Source: Sphingomonas sp. Root241 (lineage in GTDB: Bacteria > Pseudomonadota > Alphaproteobacteria > Sphingomonadales > Sphingomonadaceae). From it: a stretch of 64,000 nucleotides of DNA. Each line of letters starts with the position of its first letter. Within the stretch, counting starts at the first letter, position 1. The stretch is from contig NZ_LMIV01000002.1 of the NCBI RefSeq assembly GCF_001428865.1, positions 1 to 64,000 on the forward strand, read 5' to 3'. Both the position numbers and the translations under genes were made by a program. Positions 34,801-41,527 of this stretch are shown piece after piece. Under the pieces are notes generated by a model. The model saw nothing but the letters and a program-made list of their open reading frames with translations. It did no database searches and was not told where the DNA came from.

Positions 34801-34873
34801 CTTCCTGACGACCTGGCACTATGCCGGGCTCATCGGACGGACGTTCAAGGCCGGCGCTTCGTTCAAGTTCTAA
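31853..34873 (+). CDS. TonB-dependent outer-membrane receptor, probably for oligosaccharides
   Basis: A 1006-residue receptor. Signal peptide ending AFAQ (about residue 35), TonB-box-like DSIVVTGSLFRR, then a plug domain (VSLRGLGVSSTLVLVDGLR, VEVLKDGASSTYGADAIGGV) and a 22-strand barrel ending in the outer-membrane signature AGASFKF (terminal Phe). AGGGAG lies ten bases before the ATG. It follows the GH3 enzyme on the same strand and probably imports the sugars that enzyme cleaves, but the substrate is inferred only. ExbB/ExbD/TonB are not in the window. Confidence 0.92.
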   Translation: MLFHNRSTAASLRRGAAPFALALGLLASPAFAQDAQTAAPQAADSQAAAPEAEGQEDSIVVTGSLFRRTDTETPSPVTVLTSDSLAKAGITTVAEAVRSISADGAGSIGVGFQSGFSAGGSAVSLRGLGVSSTLVLVDGLRSTNFPISDDGHNAYVDLNSIPFSLIDRVEVLKDGASSTYGADAIGGVVNLILKKQFNGIAGTVEGGVSEKGDAGRQRANLTAGFGDYDTQGWNVYLNGEYQQDGRVSNHSRGFPYNNRDLTSIGGNDNNLTDNSLTTATPNAVVVRVNQTNLNNPLAGSATALSTQFQSLNLNCSFGTYTQTSSAVNGTGCRHNLEDEYFQLAPLQRKWSINGRVSVRLSDDIEAYITGSYSNSYVSILNAPRALRNTQPYGGAPALASSNPGIVLPVWICPSGVNCATVGTAGRTLNPNNPYAAANALTPNIGAARIYYLFGDIKAGSDRTNEVYRVAGGLHGSFGGDWNWKVDAVYARDNLEIVQHGYLNIANTLNAINTGAYNFVNPSLNSAAVRNFIAPDKITPSFSEMYSLDASVTKQLFDLPGGPLMVAVGGQVRHEELENNNQNAALDTYSLTTSSAFGKHTVSAGYFEIQAPILDVLEVNASGRYDHYSEGFGRFSPKIGAKFTPIQQFAVRGTYSQGFRAPTFAESGPRSQYAGFVTTTPSTLFCAQHSPNPPGTCAAGNPYNAQYSVGRGFVGNPDLKPETSRSFTAGAIFEPFKWLSMTVDYYNVKKSNLIANGPRAGDAIAAYYGQTTLAAATAAVAAVGPGYSVNTIDAVDPLFPNALPRLLIINAPFVNVNNDLTTGLDFSATVRAPLSDGLRLTSRVEATHVMLYNRHTANGVQRFAGTLGPYDLSSGNGTPSWRGNWQTTLETDDFSLSATAYYVGKIKAVATDQGNISTDCSASLYKAPNDGPGFNKFCYVKSFITVDLNGSIKVNDSFTFFANVGNVLNARAPIAPASYASSPNFLTTWHYAGLIGRTFKAGASFKF

Positions 34874-34901
34874 AAAAGCTGAGCGCTCCCTCGCGCCTCA
34901 G

Positions 34902-34933
34902 GACGGCGGTCTCCCTCGGGAGGCCGCCGTCTT
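34902..34933. terminator. Terminator shared by the TonB receptor and fliA
   Basis: GACGGCGG...CCGCCGTC with an inner CTCC/GGAG stem forms a long hairpin 28 bases past the receptor stop; only CTTGC follows on the plus strand. It fills the gap between two convergent genes (receptor and fliA) and could stop both. Confidence 0.6.
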
Positions 34934-34942
34934 GCTATGTAA

Positions 34943-35710
34943 TCAGCCCAGCCGGCGCTGGAGTGCGCGTTTTAGCCGGGCGTGCGCCGAGGCCTTGATC
35001 TGGCAGATCCGCGCGGCGCCCACGCCGAGCACCAGGCCGATCTCCTCGAGGTTGAGTTCCTCGACATAATAAAGCTGGACCACCTGCGCCTCGCGCTCGG
35101 GCAATTCGCCGATCGCCGCGATCAGCGCCTCGCGCTGGTCGCCTTCGGCAAGCTGGTCGAACGCGTTCGGCTCGTCGGACATGAACCATGGCGATTCGTC
35201 CGAATAGAGGTCGTCGATCGAATCGAAGCGCACCGCCTCCGCCCCGGCATATTCGATGCGCAGCTTCTCCGGGCTCACGCCGAGCTTTTCCGCGACCTGC
35301 GCGTCGTTCGGCGCGTGGCCCAATGCGGTGGCGAGCATGGACACCGTCTCCTGATAGGCTTTGCGCCGGCGCATCGCGCCGCGCGTGAGCGTCGCCTGGC
35401 GGCGCAATTCGTCGATCATCGCGCCGCGCAGCCGCGTCATCAGATATTGCTCGAAGGTAACCTGCCCGCGATCCTCGAAGCCGCTCACCGCCTCGATCAA
35501 TGCGACCATGCCGATCTGGATGAGGTCCTCGACCTCGACGATCGAGCTCATCGAGCCGTGCACGTGCCACGCGATCTTCCGGACCAGCGGCAGATGTTTC
35601 CGCACCATCGCCTCGGCATCGCGTTGCGGCGAGGGCGCGCGTTCATAGGTGAGCGGCGCGGATGCGAGAGAAGCCATGTCTTTCAGGTTCCCCGGTGTGA
35701 AAGCGTTCAT
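34943..35710 (-). CDS. fliA: Flagellar sigma factor 28 (FliA)
   Basis: A 255-residue group 3 sigma factor. Region 2 (LPLVRKIAWHV, VEVEDLIQIGMVALIEAVSG, RLRGAMIDELRR), region 3 (ATALGHAPNDAQVAEKLGVS) and region 4 (LPEREAQVVQLYYVEELNLEEI...GAARICQIKASA) are in order. It should read the flgM, fliC, fliD and motA promoters found here and be held by FlgM. Its ATG overlaps the flhA stop by four bases (ATGA), placing it last in the transglycosylase-flhA-fliA unit under a sigma-54 promoter. Confidence 0.94.
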   Translation of the reverse strand: MNAFTPGNLKDMASLASAPLTYERAPSPQRDAEAMVRKHLPLVRKIAWHVHGSMSSIVEVEDLIQIGMVALIEAVSGFEDRGQVTFEQYLMTRLRGAMIDELRRQATLTRGAMRRRKAYQETVSMLATALGHAPNDAQVAEKLGVSPEKLRIEYAGAEAVRFDSIDDLYSDESPWFMSDEPNAFDQLAEGDQREALIAAIGELPEREAQVVQLYYVEELNLEEIGLVLGVGAARICQIKASAHARLKRALQRRLG

Positions 35711-37785
35711 GCTGCAAGCGCCTCCGGCGCACCGATCACGGCGACGACTTCGACGGCCTTGTCCTCGGGCACTTCGAAGAAACTCATCACCGGCGTGTCG
35801 GGAAGGATGGTCTTGACCAGTTTGCGGATCGCCACGCGGATCGCCGGCTGGACGACCAATGCGAAGGGCTTGGCCTCGGCGATCAGCGGCCCCGCGGCGC
35901 GCTGGAGCGCCTCGGCGATGCGGCGGCCGAGATCCGGCTCGATCGTGTGGCGGCGCGACGGGTCCGAACGGACCGCCTGCCCCAGCAGCGCCTCGAGCTG
36001 GCCTTCGAGCGTCATCACCCTGAGGGGCTCGCGCACCCCGCACAGCCGCTGGATGATCAGCGGGCCGAGATCGGGGCGGATCAGCTCGAGGATCTCCTCG
36101 GCATCGAGCGTCTTCTGCGCGGCGACGGCGATCGCCGCGGCGATCCGGCGGAATTCCTTGAGCGGCACATTCTCCTGGAGCAACCCGCGCAGCACCGTGG
36201 TGAGCGTGGTGAGCGGCACCGGCTGCGGGGAGAGCGAGGCGACCAGCGAGGCGGCGCGCTCCTTGAGTCCGTCGAGCAGCGCCTGGACCTCGTCGGGGCC
36301 GAGCAGGTCGGCGGCGTTCTGGATCAGGACGTGGTTGAGGTGCGTCGCGATCACGGTGCCGGGATCGACGACGAGATAGCCTGCGCCGGTGGCGGCATCG
36401 GCATCGCCGTTTGCCACCCACACTGCATCGAGCCCGAAAGTGGGGTCGCGAACGGGCTTGCCCTGGAGCTTGCCGACGGCTTGTCCCGTATCGAGCGCGA
36501 GCATCTCGTCGGGCGACACAGTGTCTTCGCCGATGACGACGCCGCCCAGGATGATCCGATAGGTGAAAGGCGCGAGGTTGATATCGTCGCGCACGCGGAC
36601 CTGCGGGACGACGAAGCCGAGATCCTTGGAGAGCTGGCGGCGCACCCCGGTGATCCGGCCCATCAACGGCCCGCCGCGGCGCTCGTCGACCAAGGGCACG
36701 AGGCCGTAGCCGATGTCGAGCATCACCTGCATATTGTCGGTGACTTCCTCCCAGCCGATCTTCGACAGATCGACCGGCTCGGCGGCGGGTGCGGGCGGCG
36801 GTGGGCGATTGGCGATTTTCCGTAGCTTCCACGCCGCGAAACCCGCAACGGCGGCGGCCGGCAGGATCACGAAATGCGGCATGCCGGGCATCACCCCGAG
36901 CAGGCCGAGGATCACTGCGACCGGAGTCCAGGTCTTGTGGCTGCCGAACTGGCTGCCGATCTGGCCGGCGAGATCGTGCGTGGAATTGACTCGGGTGACG
37001 ATCGCGGCGGCGGCGATCGAGAGCATCAGCGCGGGCAGCTGCGCCACCAATGCGTCGCCGATCGCGAGCATGATATAGCTCTGCGCCGCATCGCCGACCG
37101 TCATCTGGTGGCTGACGACGCCGAGGATCAGGCCGCCGACGATGTTGATCGCGAGGATCAGCAGCCCGGCGATCGCGTCGCCCTTCACGAACTTGGACGA
37201 ACCGTCCATCGCGCCGTAGAAATCGGCCTCGGTCGAGACCTCGACCCGGCGCGCGCGCGCCTCGTCGGGCGTGATCAGCCCGGCGTTGAGATCGGCGTCG
37301 ATCGCCATCTGCTTGCCGGGCAGGGCATCGAGGGTGAAGCGCGCGCTGACTTCGGAGACGCGGCCCGCACCCTTGGTGACGACGATCATGTTGATGATCA
37401 GCAACACCGCGAACACGACGATACCGACGACATAGTCGCCGCCGATGAGGAAGGTCCCGAACGCTTCGATGACATGGCCCGCCGCGGCGCCGCCCTCATG
37501 CCCGTTGACCAGAACGACACGCGTCGAGGCGACGTTGAGGCCGAGGCGGAACAGGGTCGCGAACAGCAGAACGGTGGGGAAAGCGGAGAAATCGAGCGGC
37601 TTCTGCGCATTGAGCGCGACCATCAGCACCGCGAGGCTGATCATGATGTTCATGATGAAGAAGGCATCGAGCAGGACGGCCGGGATCGGCACGACCAGCA
37701 AGGCGACGAGCAGCAGGATGGCGCCGGGAAGCGAGAAGCTCCGGAGTGCCGGCAGCAAACCGGCGGGCAGGGCAAGTCCGTTCAC
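35707..37785 (-). CDS. flhA: Flagellar export gate protein FlhA
   Basis: A 692-residue export gate protein with about eight N-terminal membrane segments (LPGAILLLVALLVVPIPAVL onward), the family signature FPTVLLFATLFRLGLNVAST, the FHIPEP-like region KGDAIAGLLILAINIVGG, and the large cytoplasmic domain that docks chaperone-substrate complexes. A GTG at 37785, just after the upstream stop (37791), is taken as the start; a longer frame reaches into the transglycosylase gene and is rejected. Confidence 0.92.
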   Translation of the reverse strand: MNGLALPAGLLPALRSFSLPGAILLLVALLVVPIPAVLLDAFFIMNIMISLAVLMVALNAQKPLDFSAFPTVLLFATLFRLGLNVASTRVVLVNGHEGGAAAGHVIEAFGTFLIGGDYVVGIVVFAVLLIINMIVVTKGAGRVSEVSARFTLDALPGKQMAIDADLNAGLITPDEARARRVEVSTEADFYGAMDGSSKFVKGDAIAGLLILAINIVGGLILGVVSHQMTVGDAAQSYIMLAIGDALVAQLPALMLSIAAAAIVTRVNSTHDLAGQIGSQFGSHKTWTPVAVILGLLGVMPGMPHFVILPAAAVAGFAAWKLRKIANRPPPPAPAAEPVDLSKIGWEEVTDNMQVMLDIGYGLVPLVDERRGGPLMGRITGVRRQLSKDLGFVVPQVRVRDDINLAPFTYRIILGGVVIGEDTVSPDEMLALDTGQAVGKLQGKPVRDPTFGLDAVWVANGDADAATGAGYLVVDPGTVIATHLNHVLIQNAADLLGPDEVQALLDGLKERAASLVASLSPQPVPLTTLTTVLRGLLQENVPLKEFRRIAAAIAVAAQKTLDAEEILELIRPDLGPLIIQRLCGVREPLRVMTLEGQLEALLGQAVRSDPSRRHTIEPDLGRRIAEALQRAAGPLIAEAKPFALVVQPAIRVAIRKLVKTILPDTPVMSFFEVPEDKAVEVVAVIGAPEALAA

Positions 37786-37790
37786 GAGGA

Positions 37791-38678
37791 TCAGGCCCCC
37801 AGTTTCGCGAGCATGAGATAAGCGAGCTTCGCCGTCTCCGGCGTCGGCCGGAACGGATTGAGCCGCTCGCCGCCGGCAACGTCGGTGCCGGAGCGCGCAG
37901 ACTGGAGCTGGGCGAGCGTGGTCTCGACCCAATGCCGGTCGCCGCCGATCGCGTCGTTGCCGAGCACCACTTCGGCATCCCCAATACCGGCGCCGAACGC
38001 GTCGAGACCGTTGGAGAGATCGTCGAACGCGTCCGACGCGCGACCGGTCGCGCCGACCGCGGCAGCGCCGTGGTCGAGCTTGGCGGTTAGGCGGGTGTAG
38101 ATTTCGCCCAGCGTGCGGGGGTGGCCATTCGAGGCATAAAAGACACTGCGATTAGCGCGCGCGGCGGCTGGAAACAGCGCCGCGCCGGCACGATCGGGAC
38201 TGTTCTCCATCGCCCCGAGGAACTTCGCGGCGCCGCCCTGCCCCAGGAAATGCGCCATGTAGAGATCGGTGCCGGTGGCAGGCCGGCCGAGCCTGTCCTC
38301 GAGCACGGCCTTGTTGTCCGAGGCATGCTCGGCCGCCATCAGCGCCGCGGTGCCGGGATCGCTGCGCATGTCGAGAATCGCGCGCCGCGTGGCGGGATCG
38401 CTCACCACATAGCGACCGCTGGCGGTCTGGCGGATCGAGTCCGCGGCCCAGCCAAGGCCGTGCTCGGCGCCGTGATCCTTGACCACCCCGAGCCAGCTCT
38501 GCTCGATGAACTGATAGAGGCCGGTCGCGCTCGACGTGGCGGCGCGCGCATCGGCGCGCATGCCGCTCTCGACCTGCGCCTGACCCAGCAGATAGTTGAA
38601 GTCGATTCCGGTCTTGCGGCTGGCGGCGGCGATCGCCGTCTGGATGCCTGCCTTGGTATTGACCGATACGATGCTCAT
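37791..38678 (-). CDS. Lytic transglycosylase (SLT domain), probably for flagellar rod passage
   Basis: A 295-residue protein with a goose-lysozyme-like SLT domain: GQAQVESGMRADARAATSSATGLYQFIEQSW (catalytic Glu in VESG, then the SSATGLYQF signature), then YMAHFLGQGGAAKFL. Such enzymes cut peptidoglycan so that the flagellar rod can cross; Rhodobacter SltF is the named example. No signal peptide is visible, so export by the flagellar apparatus is possible. The separate FlgJ here lacks a muramidase domain, which fits a split of roles. A near-perfect sigma-54 promoter lies 40 bases upstream. Confidence 0.82.
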   Translation of the reverse strand: MSIVSVNTKAGIQTAIAAASRKTGIDFNYLLGQAQVESGMRADARAATSSATGLYQFIEQSWLGVVKDHGAEHGLGWAADSIRQTASGRYVVSDPATRRAILDMRSDPGTAALMAAEHASDNKAVLEDRLGRPATGTDLYMAHFLGQGGAAKFLGAMENSPDRAGAALFPAAARANRSVFYASNGHPRTLGEIYTRLTAKLDHGAAAVGATGRASDAFDDLSNGLDAFGAGIGDAEVVLGNDAIGGDRHWVETTLAQLQSARSGTDVAGGERLNPFRPTPETAKLAYLMLAKLGA

Positions 38679-38717
38679 CGATCCGTGATCCGATTAACCC
38701 TTGATAGGGTGCAGATC

Positions 38718-38733
38718 AGCAAGGACCGTGCCA
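38718..38733 (-). promoter_or_regulatory. Sigma-54 promoter of the transglycosylase-flhA-fliA unit
   Basis: On the minus strand TGGCACGGTCCTTGCT, matching the sigma-54 consensus TGGCACG-N4-TTGCW at every fixed base with GG and GC ten bases apart. Predicted transcription start near 38707 leaves a 29-base leader before the ATG. It puts fliA under sigma-54 control. Confidence 0.88.
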
Positions 38734-38741
38734 GTCCGCCC

Positions 38742-39053
38742 TCAGGCGATGGCGTACCCGCCCGGTCGATAGGCTGGTGCCGTCTCGCCGGAAAGAAGTT
38801 GCAGGCGGCGGCGAACATTTGCCGCCATCAGATTGACGTAGATCCGGCAGGTCTCGTTGAGGCGGTGCGCCTCGGCGGCGAGCTCCTTGACCTCGGGCGA
38901 AGGTGCCTCGCCATCGTAGAGCGCGACAGTATCGATGCCGGACAGCTTCGCGCGCGTCGCCGCGTCTAGCGCGGCAGCGTCGCTCGCCTTCAGCGCCGCG
39001 ATCTCGGCGTGAAGCGATTCGATCACGGTGATGAGCGCATCACGCCGCGTCAT
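38742..39053 (-). CDS. flgN: Flagellar export chaperone FlgN-like protein
   Basis: A 103-residue all-helical protein (LITVIESLHAEIAALKASDA..., then LAAEAHRLNETCRIYVNLMAANVRRRLQLL) with the pattern of FlgN, the cytoplasmic chaperone for the hook-filament junction proteins FlgK and FlgL. Sequence conservation is low; the position overlapping flgM by 14 bases supports the call. Confidence 0.75.
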   Translation of the reverse strand: MTRRDALITVIESLHAEIAALKASDAAALDAATRAKLSGIDTVALYDGEAPSPEVKELAAEAHRLNETCRIYVNLMAANVRRRLQLLSGETAPAYRPGGYAIA

Positions 39054-39333
39054 TGGGGCTCCATTCGAGCTTCAGCGCGAGCAACCGGTCGGCGATCGTC
39101 GTGGGGTAGATCGGGAATTTGCCGTCCTCGATCGCCTTGCGGATCTTCGCGACGCGTTCGGCATCGACCGGAGGCTTGGCGGCCATCGCGCTCGACAGTT
39201 CGGCGGCGGTAGATTCGACCGCTTTCACTTCGTTGGCGACGGGCTTCGCCACTTCCACCGGAGCGGCGGGAGCGACCGGCGCAATGCGGCGGTCAGCGAC
39301 CGCGCCTGCCTTGTTGCCGATGGGATCCACCAT
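39040..39333 (-). CDS. flgM: Anti-sigma-28 factor FlgM
   Basis: A 97-residue protein, mostly disordered N-terminal half rich in Ala/Pro/Val, then the conserved sigma-binding part VDAERVAKIRKAIEDGKFPI...ADRLLAL. FlgM holds FliA inactive until it is exported through the finished hook. AGGAAGCAGCA precedes the ATG. A sigma-28-like promoter 36 bases upstream would give the usual feedback control. Confidence 0.9.
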   Translation of the reverse strand: MVDPIGNKAGAVADRRIAPVAPAAPVEVAKPVANEVKAVESTAAELSSAMAAKPPVDAERVAKIRKAIEDGKFPIYPTTIADRLLALKLEWSPNDAA

Positions 39334-39368
39334 TGCTGCTTCCTCGGGAAACTGTTCCTGCAGCGATA

Positions 39369-39395
39369 GGAACGGCCGCTTCAGGGGCGGCTTTA
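39369..39395 (-). promoter_or_regulatory. Sigma-28 (FliA)-type promoter of flgM-flgN
   Basis: On the minus strand TAAAGCCG, 11 bases, GCCGTTCC. Spacing is exact and both boxes match the fliC element. Predicted start near 39363 leaves a 30-base leader before the flgM ATG. The segment can also fold as GCCGC/GCGGC, but no T-run follows on this strand. Confidence 0.65.
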
Positions 39396-39403
39396 GGAAA
39401 AAA

Positions 39404-39925
39404 TCATTCGGTCCATCCGGGCAGGCGGGCACGGCCGGATTCGAGCGCCACTGCCTGGATCGGCGGCTTCTTGTCGTCGACCTTGACCATCAGCCGTGCG
39501 CCCGGCGCGGCATCGCCCATCGCGATGCCGTCACGCGTGATCGAGAAGCCGGGCGAACCGGCCTCGACGGTGATCGGATCGCCGCGGCGGATCACCGGCG
39601 CGAGCCTGGCCGGAGCGGCCGGCGCCTGCGCGGTGACGACGGGCGCCGCCTTGGGCTGGGGCACGGCATTGACCGGGACATAGATGCGCCAGGCGGGCGC
39701 CATGCAGCGCACGACCACCGCGTCCTTCGCTTCGCTGCGCCATTCGAGCTGCGGGGCGGGACACGCCTGAAGCTTCAGCCTTTTGTCGACCGGCGCACGG
39801 GCGCCGCCCTGCTCGCCCACGCCCACGCCGGTGAACTGGGCGACGATCGTGTCGAGCACCGGCGTCGACTGGAAGTCCTGCGCGGCAGCCGGCGCGGCGG
39901 CGACGAGAGCGAGGGACAGCAGCAT
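39404..39925 (-). CDS. flgA: Flagellar P-ring assembly chaperone FlgA
   Basis: A 173-residue periplasmic protein with a short signal peptide (MLLSLALVAAAPAAAQ) and the C-terminal SAF/FlgA domain (VIRRGDPITVEAGSPGFSITRDGIAMGDAAPG). It assists FlgI polymerisation into the P ring. AAGGAGA six bases before the ATG at 39925 fixes the start. It follows the MotA-like/MotB-like pair on the minus strand. Confidence 0.9.
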   Translation of the reverse strand: MLLSLALVAAAPAAAQDFQSTPVLDTIVAQFTGVGVGEQGGARAPVDKRLKLQACPAPQLEWRSEAKDAVVVRCMAPAWRIYVPVNAVPQPKAAPVVTAQAPAAPARLAPVIRRGDPITVEAGSPGFSITRDGIAMGDAAPGARLMVKVDDKKPPIQAVALESGRARLPGWTE

Positions 39926-39972
39926 GAGAGTCTCCTTGAGCGGGCGGCAAAACCGCGTTGCCGGGCGGCAGA

Positions 39973-40467
39973 TCATTGCCGGCCTCCGTCATAGCCGAGC
40001 GAGAGGACTGCGCGGCGCTTGCCACGGGCAGTGACGATGGCGATGCGTTCGGGCGCGACCGCGCGTGCCCGGACCAGCATCGCCGCGACGGCGCGGGCGC
40101 GATCGGCGGCGAGGATCGGGCCGCTGCCGGTAACCGGATCGACGTCGGCGGCGCTGCCGTCGACCTCGCCGATGATCCTGAGGCGGGTGCGCGGATCGGC
40201 GGCGGCAGTGCCGGCCCAGGCGAGCGCTGCGGCGCCGTCCGGAAGCTGTGCCGAGCCGGGCGCAAAGCCGTTCACCGCGGCGAGATCGACCGGCATCGCC
40301 GGCGCCTGTTCCTTGATGCCGAAGCCGGCGCGGAAGCCCGCGGCGAGCGTGTTCGGATCTACCTGGTCGGCCTGGAGCAGCACGAAGAAGCCGACCAGCA
40401 GCAACGCGAGATCGGCGAGCGTGGTCAGCCAGATCGGCCGTGCGGGAAGATCGTCCTCGAACGTCAT
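39973..40467 (-). CDS. Short MotB-like stator protein
   Basis: A 164-residue protein with a short cytoplasmic start, one membrane segment (IWLTTLADLALLLVGFFVLL) holding Asp19 where MotB keeps its proton-binding Asp, and a truncated OmpA-like periplasmic part (FAPGSAQLPDG..., DPRTRLRIIGEVDGS..., DRARAVAAMLV). MotB is usually about 300 residues with a full peptidoglycan-binding domain. Its start overlaps the MotA-like stop by four bases. It may be an accessory stator or an energy-coupling protein of the ExbD/TolR kind. Confidence 0.75.
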   Translation of the reverse strand: MTFEDDLPARPIWLTTLADLALLLVGFFVLLQADQVDPNTLAAGFRAGFGIKEQAPAMPVDLAAVNGFAPGSAQLPDGAAALAWAGTAAADPRTRLRIIGEVDGSAADVDPVTGSGPILAADRARAVAAMLVRARAVAPERIAIVTARGKRRAVLSLGYDGGRQ

Positions 40468-41108
40468 GCCGCGATGTCTTTCGCGTGGCGAGGCTCGACC
40501 GCGGCGAGCTCGGCAAGCGGCGCGGCGAGCCGGGCGCGCTCGTGCGCCTCGTGCCGCGACTGACGCTTGAGCCGCGCGGCAATGGGCGTGGCGATCAGGC
40601 AGGCGATCACGGCGCCGTATAGTGTGGTGAGCAAGGCGACGGCCATCGCGGCGCCGATCGTCTTGGGATCGCGCATCGCAGTGAACATCTGGACCAGCCC
40701 GATCAGCGTGCCGATCATGCCCATCGCCGGCGCGATATCGGCGGCGGCGCTCCACATCTCGGCGGCGGCGCGGTGGCGCTCGAACCGGGCTAGGCGGCGC
40801 TGCTCGAGCAATTCGGCGACCTGGTCGGGCGTGGCGCCGTCGACGATCGCGGCGACCGCGGCGGCGGTATCGGGATCGGCGATCACGTTGCGATCCAGCG
40901 CGATCACGCCGTGGCGACGGACGATACGCCTGAAGGCGGCAACCTGCGCGAGCAACGGCCCGGCATCGAAACGGCGGCGCGCCAGCGTGCGGAGCGCCAC
41001 GATGCCGCGGCCCAGATCGCCGAGCGGGGTGCGCAGTACGACAGCGAGAACCGTACCGCCGAACACGATGGCCAGCGCGAGCGGATCGAGGAAGGGGCCG
41101 AAGTTCAT
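40464..41108 (-). CDS. MotA/TolQ/ExbB-family proton channel protein
   Basis: A 214-residue inner-membrane protein with three apparent membrane segments: residues about 8-26 (LDPLALAIVFGGTVLAVVL, resembling MotA TM2), and a MotA TM3-TM4 pair (IAPAMGMIGTLIGLVQMFTA, then IGAAMAVALLTTLYGAVIAC). The first segment of ordinary MotA seems absent, giving a three-segment layout like ExbB/TolQ. It is coupled to the MotB-like gene. A true MotA-MotB pair lies elsewhere in the window (50482-52272). Confidence 0.78.
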   Translation of the reverse strand: MNFGPFLDPLALAIVFGGTVLAVVLRTPLGDLGRGIVALRTLARRRFDAGPLLAQVAAFRRIVRRHGVIALDRNVIADPDTAAAVAAIVDGATPDQVAELLEQRRLARFERHRAAAEMWSAAADIAPAMGMIGTLIGLVQMFTAMRDPKTIGAAMAVALLTTLYGAVIACLIATPIAARLKRQSRHEAHERARLAAPLAELAAVEPRHAKDIAA

Positions 41109-41119
41109 GCGCTCCCGAC

Positions 41120-41135
41120 TGCAAGGGCCGGGCCA
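41120..41135 (-). promoter_or_regulatory. Possible sigma-54 element before the MotA-like gene
   Basis: On the minus strand TGGCCCGGCCCTTGCA, one mismatch to the sigma-54 consensus, with GG and GC ten bases apart. It lies so close to the ATG at 41108 that the transcript would be almost leaderless, although GGGAG lies between, so this call is weak. Confidence 0.3.
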
Positions 41136-41173
41136 ATTCGGCGCGGTCGCTGACGCTGGTCGTTTCCTTGATC

Positions 41174-41254
41174 GTCATCCCGGCGAAAGCCGGGATCCAG
41201 AGCCGCGAGCGGATCGCCTGGGACCCTGGGCCCCGGCCTTCGCCGGGGGTGACG
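41174..41254. repeat. Palindromic intergenic repeat, copy 1
   Basis: Opposed arms CGTCATCCCGGCGAAAGCCG and GGCCTTCGCCGGGGGTGACG flank a short centre. This is the widespread CCCGGCGAAAGCCGGG-type palindrome of alphaproteobacterial intergenic DNA. It sits between the divergent MotA-like and flgB genes. Confidence 0.75.
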
Positions 41255-41360
41255 ACGAATGCAAGACCGCGATCCGGGCGCTTCACCAAGGTCCCGGCAG
41301 TCGGTTGCCGCCGGACCGGCAAGACTTTGCCGGTTAGGTGTAGGACTCACATCCTTCCCT

Positions 41361-41439
41361 CGTCACCCCGGCCTTGCGCCGGGGTCCCGCTGCCTTTGGT
41401 CGAGAAGAAGCGGGACCCCGGGTCAAGCCCGGGGTGACG
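41361..41439. repeat. Palindromic intergenic repeat, copy 2
   Basis: Arms CGTCACCCCGGCCTTGCGCC and GGTCAAGCCCGGGGTGACGG face each other, with an inner GCGGGACCCC/GGGGTCCCGC pair. Same class as the copy 107 bases to the left. It lies 37 bases before the flgB sigma-54 promoter. Confidence 0.75.
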
Positions 41440-41476
41440 GGTGGATTTGGGGAGATCGCACGCTCCGGAGAAAAAC

Positions 41477-41492
41477 TGGCACGGCCATTGCA
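41477..41492 (+). promoter_or_regulatory. Sigma-54 promoter of the flgB operon
   Basis: TGGCACGGCCATTGCA fits the sigma-54 consensus at every fixed base, with GG and GC ten bases apart. Predicted start of transcription near 41503 leaves a 25-base leader before the flgB ATG. This places the flgB-L hook/basal-body operon under sigma-54 control, presumably through the FlbD-like activator. Confidence 0.92.
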
Positions 41493-41527
41493 GCGACACG
41501 CCCGAACTTTTGTGCGGGAGACGTGCA

